Positions 57,641 to 64,000 of a stretch of 64,000 nt of DNA are shown in pieces. Below the pieces are notes generated by a model. It did not search any database, had not been told where the DNA came from, and saw only the letters and a list, made by a program, of their open reading frames with translations. The stretch lies in NCBI GenBank assembly GCA_964017235.1, contig OZ024929.1:107617793-107681792 (forward strand), read 5' to 3'. Position 1 is the first letter of the stretch. Every line of letters starts with the position of its first letter. Position numbers and translations under genes: made by a program. Origin of the DNA: Sabellastarte sp. h YS-2021. Taxonomy: Eukaryota > Annelida > Polychaeta > Sabellida > Sabellidae.

Positions 57641-57925
57641 CATCCCAAACCTCTGGAAGAAATAATAAGCTAGATATGGGCACTTTTAAGTTTGGCCATC
57701 CTTGTTTGACCAATAGTAAGACCAATAATAAGCAAGATATAGGCACTTTTAAGTTTGGGCATCGTCATTTGACCTTGAACGAGGGGTCCAAGGTCAAATC
57801 TGACCACAGCAAAAGATTCGCAGCACATGAATTCCTATAGGTTGGTTACACATCCCAAACCTCTAGGACCAATAATAAGCGAGATATAGGCACTTTTAAG
57901 TTTGGCCAAAATCAGCTAAGTATGG
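57641..57925 (+). repeat. 147-bp repeat, about two partial units
   Basis: catcccaaacctctggaaga, gggtccaaggtcaaatctga and ccaataataagcgag match the array at 40.4-41.2 kb. As there, it lies directly left of a 155-bp-related array. Confidence 0.75.
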
Positions 57926-58049
57926 TACTTTGGCAGTCTGTGGATGACCTTGAACGAAGAGCTTTAAGGTCAAATGTCTGCATGCTTATAGAGGGCATAT
58001 ATATTTGTTAAATATCTGTGTTTTATAATCTCCTGGGCAAAAGTTGTGC

Positions 58050-59690
58050 TGTTAAAAGTGATTTACTCAAAGTAAAACAACCAAAGTAGCTATTACTCAG
58101 TTAGCTATGGACTTACAGCTCTGAAACTTTACCATGATACAGAACATTAAAAAGTAGGCGAACAAGATATTTGACAAACATCCTCTAAATTTAATAGTTT
58201 TGTAGTTATAAATGATTTACTCAATGGAGAACCATCAAAGTAGCCATTACTCAGTTAGCTATGGACCTACAGGTTTAAAAATTTGCCATTACACAGTACA
58301 TCAAAAAGTAGGTGAACAACATACTTGATAAAAATCCTTTAAATTCAACAGTTTTGCTGTTATAAATGATTTACTAAATGGAAAACCATGAAAGTAGCGA
58401 TTACTCAGCTATGGACCTACAGCTCTCAAAATTTGCCATTACACAGTACATCAAAAAGTAGGTGAAGAACATATATGACAAAAATCCTCTAAAATCAACA
58501 GTTTTGCTGTTAAAAGTGATTTACTGAAAGGAAAACAATCAAAGTAGCTATTACCCAGTTAGCTATGGACTTACAGCTCTGAAACTTTGCCACGACACAG
58601 AACACTAAAAAGTAGGTGAACAACATATTTGACAAAAATCCTCTAAATTTAATAGTTTTGCAGTTATAAGTGATTTACTGAATGGAGAACCATAAATCTA
58701 GCTATTACTCAGTTAGCTATGGACCTACACCTCTCAAAATTTGCCATTACACAGTACATCAAAAAGCAGGTGAACAACATATTTGACAAAAATCCTTTAA
58801 ATTCAACAGTTTGCTGTTCTAAGTGATTTACTCAATGGAAAACCCTCAAAGCAACTATTACTCAGGTAGCTATGGAGATACAGCTGTGAAAATTTCCCAT
58901 GACACAATACATAAAAAAGTAAGTGAACAACATATTTCACACTAATTCTCTAAATTCAATAGTTTTGGAGTTAAAAGTGATTTACTCAATGTTGAAATTC
59001 AAAGTAGCCATTACTCAGTTAGCTATGGAGATACAGCTCTGAAACTTAGCCACAACACAGAACATTAAAAAGTAACTGATTAACATATTTGACAATAATT
59101 CCCTAAATTTAATAGTTTTGGAGATATAAGTGATTTACTCAATGTTGAAATTAAGAAATTTCAAAGTAGCTATTACTCAGTTAGCTATGGACTTACAGCT
59201 CTGAAAATTCACCACGACACAGTACATCAAAAAGTAGGTGAACAACATATTTGACAAATATCCTCTATATTCAATAGTTTTTGAGTTATAAGTGTCTTGC
59301 TCAATGGTCAAATCTTAAACTTAGTGTAGCTATTACTAAGCTAACTATGGTGCTACACCTTGGAAACCTCACCATGATATAGTACATGAAGGAGTTGTTC
59401 AACAACATATTTGAGACCAATATTGTAAGTAACAGTTACAAAGATAAAAGCAACTTACTCATTTTGCTCATTGTTAAAAACAGAAAATAGGTATTACTCA
59501 CTTAGCTATCAAGATACACCCCTAAAAATGGTACCAGCTTGTAGGCATGGAGAAAGTAGCTGAACAATGTATTTTACAGAAATGCTCTAAATGCAGTCGT
59601 TTTGGAGTTATGAGCACTTTACTCGAAGTAGCCACCATTGCTATTACTCACTTAGCTATGGACCTAGGTCTGAAAAAACAGCATCAAATG
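58050..59690 (+). repeat. diverged 155-bp-related array (about 10 units of 151-155 bp)
   Basis: The marker cagttagctatgga recurs near 58098, 58252, 58556, 58709, 59016 and 59178. Units share agtagctattactcag and gtgatttactcaa with the main 155-bp family but have their own middle (acacagtacatcaaaaagta). This is an older or separate subfamily. Confidence 0.85.
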
Positions 59691-60693
59691 AAAAGACATA
59701 AGGAGTAAGGTCATAAAACATTGAAAATGGTGCAAATTCTAAGATAAAAATATATAGAATGAAAATACATATCCTAGATCTATACAGATAGGATATTAAA
59801 GATCATATTTAAAAATAAATAAAAATAATAACTATATAAAAATAAATAAAAAATAATAAATAAATAAATATATAAAAATAACACCAAAAAGTATCTTACA
59901 AGGGGCGCTAATCGATGTAAAACTGTATTTCTAATGACGTATATAAAATATTTGTAGGTTATATAGTTTCAGAACTATTAGCACTAATGTTAATTTTTTT
60001 AAAGAGTAGATAGATTTGAATACGTAGTATTCACTGGTGGTGGGCGAAAATAGGTGATATTTTATAAAAACTGCTGCAATTAAATGCCTTGCATAAATTC
60101 CATATTGTACACAGAACTAATTTCTTTAATTTATTACACCATTTCTATAATAAATTTTATGATTAACATTCGGATATATATAGTATTCACATAAATTATA
60201 TTTTACTTCCTGGTTCTTCTGTTTGTTTTTACCCACTTCACCTTTCAAGGCCGTTTGCAAAAACGAGGCACTTGAAACTGTGAATTCACGTATAATGCTG
60301 CGTTCAGAAGAGGTGGTGAGCCCGTGCACACGACCTGTGAGTAACAGTGGAAAGTTTTGACTGTTCTTAACAATTCACCGCCTGTGTGTTTATGTGTGGA
60401 TGTAAACAAACACAAATGACAAAGAGATAAAAGAAATCACAATATTTTGCTATCCACCATGCAAAAGATATATATTTCATTTGTTATATGTTTTCTGAGG
60501 TTATTTGTCAAAATCCCATGGACCGAAACACTTTATTTAACATGTTTTTACAATGAAAGCACGTGTATTCTGCATCTTTGTTGTCATTATAGGTGAAGGT
60601 CAAAGTTTGGAAAGTCTCTGAAGGCACCCAACTCACGAGTGGTATATACCTTACAGGCTGGGAAGTCGTGTTTATGGCCGTAAAGAACGCTGC
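59691..60693. other. AT-rich spacer with a (aaat)n stretch
   Basis: 59810-59882 is an aaataaat-type low-complexity run. An isolated tattcactggtggtgggcg at 60027-60046 resembles the palindrome motifs at 60.9-61.2 kb. No gene recognised. Confidence 0.5.
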
Positions 60694-60711
60694 ACCAATT
60701 CACGCCCGGGT

Positions 60712-60872
60712 ACCAATTCACGCCCACCCCTAAATTTATCCAAAACAATCACAGTTAAACAATAAATTACAAATGTAAATGATCCATTAGATGATTATCT
60801 ATGATGTGGTAAACATCTTCTCAATGAAAAATAATAAATCTTCAAGAAAATTGAGGGTGGGCGTGAATTGGT
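60712..60872. repeat. 161-bp inverted-repeat unit
   Basis: accaattcacgcccaccc (60712-60729) is exactly mirrored by gggtgggcgtgaattggt (60855-60872). An extra direct copy, accaattcacgccc, lies at 60694. The interior is AT-rich. Probably a tiny non-autonomous transposon. Confidence 0.65.
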
Positions 60873-60896
60873 CCACCACCACTAGTGGCTTTCTAA

Positions 60897-60997
60897 CAGT
60901 GAACGCCCGCCTACCAGTGAACGCCCGCCTTATATATCTTTGTTAGAGGTCAAGGAAAAATGCTTCTATAAGTCTACAAAATGGGCGTTCACTGGTA
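60897..60997. repeat. second small inverted repeat with a related motif
   Basis: cagtgaacgcccgcc occurs twice in tandem (60897 and 60915) and is faced by gggcgttcactggta (60983-60997). A further diverged copy (gggcgtttactagta) lies at 61185. Confidence 0.55.
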
Positions 60998-61199
60998 TTT
61001 CTGGTTTGCAGTAAAAACAGCCAATAATTGAGTTAAATTATTAAAATACAAAGCTTCAAAACAAATGTAGCAACATGCGCCTGAATTATTAATTGCTCTG
61101 TACATCATTTGACAATCTGGTGCAAGAAGAATAAAATAAAAATCTGTTTATATAATTTAAATTCAATATAATTACTTCTGCATGGGCGTTTACTAGTAG

Positions 61200-63051
61200 A
61201 ATGCCACTAGCAATTGGGGGCGTGCCGGTTGGGGCGACAGGGTAGTGATAACTTATCACGCTGTTTCTGATGTTCATCATGCTCAGACACAGTTATTAAA
61301 TTACTTTAAATTATATTTTGTACGAAACATTACCTTATACACTGTAACAGGAATCAACCAGTCTGTTACAAGTGGCTCAAATGAGTCTTTTATTTATTTA
61401 CGATGTAAACAGGAAACCAAAATTATTAATCAGCCGTTTAAAAGTAACAGAAATCTGACTTTGGATGTTTAACTGCACAACACCACAAAAATTAACTGTA
61501 TAAAAAGACAAAATACTTTGTCTAATTGAAAAACACACATTTTTTTGTATGTGATAAGAGCCTTCCTATGTTGTGGTAAATCTTCCTTAGGTCTATATTA
61601 AATATATCACCAAGGTCATTAAGGTTTATTTTTGGTTTTGGTGATTTTGGTGCAACTTGTCACCATGAGAGCTTCTTTCAACTATCTTATAACCACAACT
61701 CATACACAAATACTACTGCTTAGTAACAACAATATTTTATAACTATAAAAATTAATTGTGCTTGAATAGCTTATTAATATTAATGAAGAACTATATGAGG
61801 TTAAAGAATTCTGGACAGAATTCTAACAATAAAATAAAAAACTGCCTGAAGATCATATACTTCTAATTGGCATCCTGATTGAGAGAAAAAACATGAAGTC
61901 ACCCCTTTACAAGGGGTTTTAACAATATTTTATAAATAAAATACTGCTTGGAAGATAGAGTATTTTATGCAGGAATGTCTATTTAATTGAAAAAAAAAAT
62001 CATGTGTGCACATATGAGGTGTGCGCATATGAGGTGACAGAACTCCTTGGGGCTTTACAAAAAATGTTATATTTTTTTAATAGAAATGGTATGGAATATG
62101 GTATTTTATATTCTAATTCTAATTGGACTTTTATAGCGCTTAATCTCCCCAAACAAGAGGACTCTAAGGTAATATGGAAGGTAAAATAATATCTTGGGTA
62201 TGAATTGTTTGTCATGGGTTGTTGTGGTCATTAGGTGCTCATATACCATAATCAATGAGGTATTTGCAGAAATCAAAATTAACAATGACTTCTAACAGTT
62301 TTGCAGGTTAATTTCAATTGTAACAAATGAAAGGAAAGTTTTCCACCTTGAACAAAAACCTACTTAATTTTGTTCTTGGAATTTTTATAGGTGTTATCTA
62401 CAAACGGAAACATACCCAATTGGCTACTGAGGTATTGCATATCGTCTTTCAGACTGAAATCTTCTGTAAACTCTCATATTCACAGCAATGTTGCAGCTTT
62501 GATATGTAGCTTAATGATGTGGAACATGTCATGTATATGTTACAATGTTCACTTTGAGATGCACATTTAACTGAGGAATGAGCGATTTTGAATGCTCTCT
62601 GACCCCTGCACTTTGGGTTTTAAATGCATATTATATTGGGTTTTTCAAATCTCTTTAAAAAGAAATAATGTCAATATTTCAATTTGAAATTTAAAAAGTT
62701 TAAAAAGCATAATAATATGGATCTTAGAGAATTTAACATAGAGTTTTGAGGTCAAATGATCATGACCTGTTTAATTGGTACTTGCCTGTTATTGATTGTT
62801 TTCAAAGTTTAATAGAAGCTGTAAAAAATCATATTTACCTAGAAACTAAAACAACATTCAGTCACATTGAAAAATGCTTTTGCTTGTCAACTAAACGATA
62901 CACTAAAACTTTAAAAACAAACTGTAATTTATAATTGATCACTCATGAAAATAGTCGTTTTTAAAAGCACTTTAAATTCCCTATAAAAGTCTTTTGGAGA
63001 AAAATGATAATATTGCAGCAGTGCAAGACATTAACCCTCTATTTAATAAAG
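61200..63051. other. AT-rich spacer, no gene recognised
   Basis: A small direct repeat (gtgcacatatgaggt/gtgcgcatatgaggt) lies at 62007-62035. The rest shows no gene, array or terminal repeat. Confidence 0.45.
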
Positions 63052-63201
63052 TTAAAGTTGGGGTTTTTCATCCCGTTCAACAGCCAGGGTCATATTTGGA
63101 CAGGTCCTCAGCCTATATCACTTGTGGGACCCGAAACCCACTCAGAGTGATAGCCTATGATAAGATGCCAAACCTGCTAACCCACTAGGCAACTGGGGAC
63201 C
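63052..63201 (-). mobile_element. tRNA-derived SINE, minus strand
   Basis: The reverse complement follows the SINE at 16988-17132: head with gcctagtgggttagca, region with tgggtttcgggtcccac (B-box-like), gaggacctgtccaaat and the tail ctgttgaacgggatgaaaaa. Diverged. No clear target duplication. Confidence 0.75.
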
Positions 63202-63664
63202 TATCCCTAGATTCCACTAGCACAAAAATCCCACTGGCACAAAACACAACAGACAACCCTACACATTTTAAGGATTCATTTCGATGTATTAATATTTTTG
63301 GTTACCGTGGGACATATTAATTTATTAAAATGTCCTAAAAGTCACAGTCAAAATTGAGATTTTCACATATTTTACACTATTGACTAAAAGTTTCAAACGA
63401 ACATCAAAGCAGCTTAAACTTCTGGTGTTCACTGAAATAAATACAAGCTCCATGCAGGTAATTGTAATTGTAAGTCAGATACAGAATATGAACAGGGTCC
63501 TATTTGCTGCTAAATAAATGCATCTATATGCACAGTTGACACAACATACACTGACACACTTTATATTTCTGCAGAAATTGTTGTAGTTATTATATCAGGA
63601 GCCTGGATAAGGTTTTAAGCCTATAGATTCTTATTCTAATATAATTTTTAAAGCACTTAATTTT
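63202..63664. other. spacer, no recognised feature
   Basis: No gene recognised. Confidence 0.35.
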
Positions 63665-63815
63665 CATCAAAGTCAAAGTAGGGTTTTATTTTCCATTCAA
63701 CAGCCAGGGTCTTACTGGGTCTGGTCCTCAGCATTGTCACTTGTGGTAGTTAAACCTATACAGGGGTGTCTGCCTGTGAATAGGTGAAAAACCTACTAAC
63801 CAATAGACTACTGTG
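63665..63815 (-). mobile_element. tRNA-derived SINE, minus strand, decayed
   Basis: Same family as 63052-63201: shared cagccagggtctta, ggtcctcagc and tcacttgtgg on the plus strand. More substitutions, B box not intact. Confidence 0.6.
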
Positions 63816-64000
63816 TACCTCTTCATCAAAAGATAGACTCTAAGGTGCAATTATTAGGTGCAATTACAAAGAACACAAGTCCAAAGAAATCATAGTCCAG
63901 AGATAAAGAAGGGGGTCCCACCATAGAGACAATCAGAAAAAACTAGGGTGGGGTAGGCTTTTATGAAGAGATATAGGCTTTCAGCTTCTTCCAAAAAGAT

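Overview
The window looks like repeat-rich nuclear DNA of a marine invertebrate, most likely a mollusc. Nothing in it is bacterial. The clues are DIRS-type retroelements, tRNA-derived SINEs, long central satellites inside mobile elements with hairpin ends, a spliced-looking membrane progestin receptor gene, and AT-rich gene-poor spacers. The mollusc call is inference from the repeat types (pearl/HINE-like elements and this SINE style are well known in bivalves), not from a marker gene.

Layout, left to right. A DIRS-like YR retroelement fills 1-5935 and abuts a minus-strand array of a 155-bp satellite (5936-7700). A hairpin-ended element (about 8288-9112), a LINE 3' scrap (9122-9712), a DIRS gag-like scrap (9713-10830) and a second, more decayed DIRS-like copy (11011-16200) follow. 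That copy carries a SINE with a perfect 12-bp target duplication. 16575-18250 is an older repeat holding two further insertions: a SINE with a 16-bp target duplication and a terminal-inverted-repeat element. 18678-21940 is an element with a 350-bp satellite. 22201-22702 is another inverted-repeat element. 23395-25624 and 31312-36243 are two copies of an element with a 169-bp satellite, and between them lies a minus-strand DIRS-like copy (about 26040-31310). 36244-40090 is AT-rich and without recognisable genes. 40098-44580 is a large composite of a 147-bp and a 155-bp satellite. 44762-45497 is an element with long inverted ends made of small palindromes. 46199-47800 is another 350-type copy.

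The one convincing host gene is a class II PAQR (membrane progestin receptor-like) exon on the minus strand at 48879-49876. Upstream of it, 50379-56300 looks like a three-level nest: a 350-type element containing a 155-type element, which contains a 169-bp-satellite element (52657-55784). The remaining 8 kb holds further 155/147 satellite copies, a cluster of small palindromes and two SINE copies.

The most interesting theme is a set of apparently non-autonomous elements (at least four terminus types) with one architecture: a 5' subterminal motif, a central satellite array, a CG-rich short-repeat stretch, then a 3' terminal hairpin whose arm repeats the 5' motif. The 169-bp satellite occurs between two unrelated pairs of termini, which suggests exchange of satellite cores. 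These resemble Helentron/HINE or bivalve pearl elements, but no Rep/helicase gene is present to prove it.
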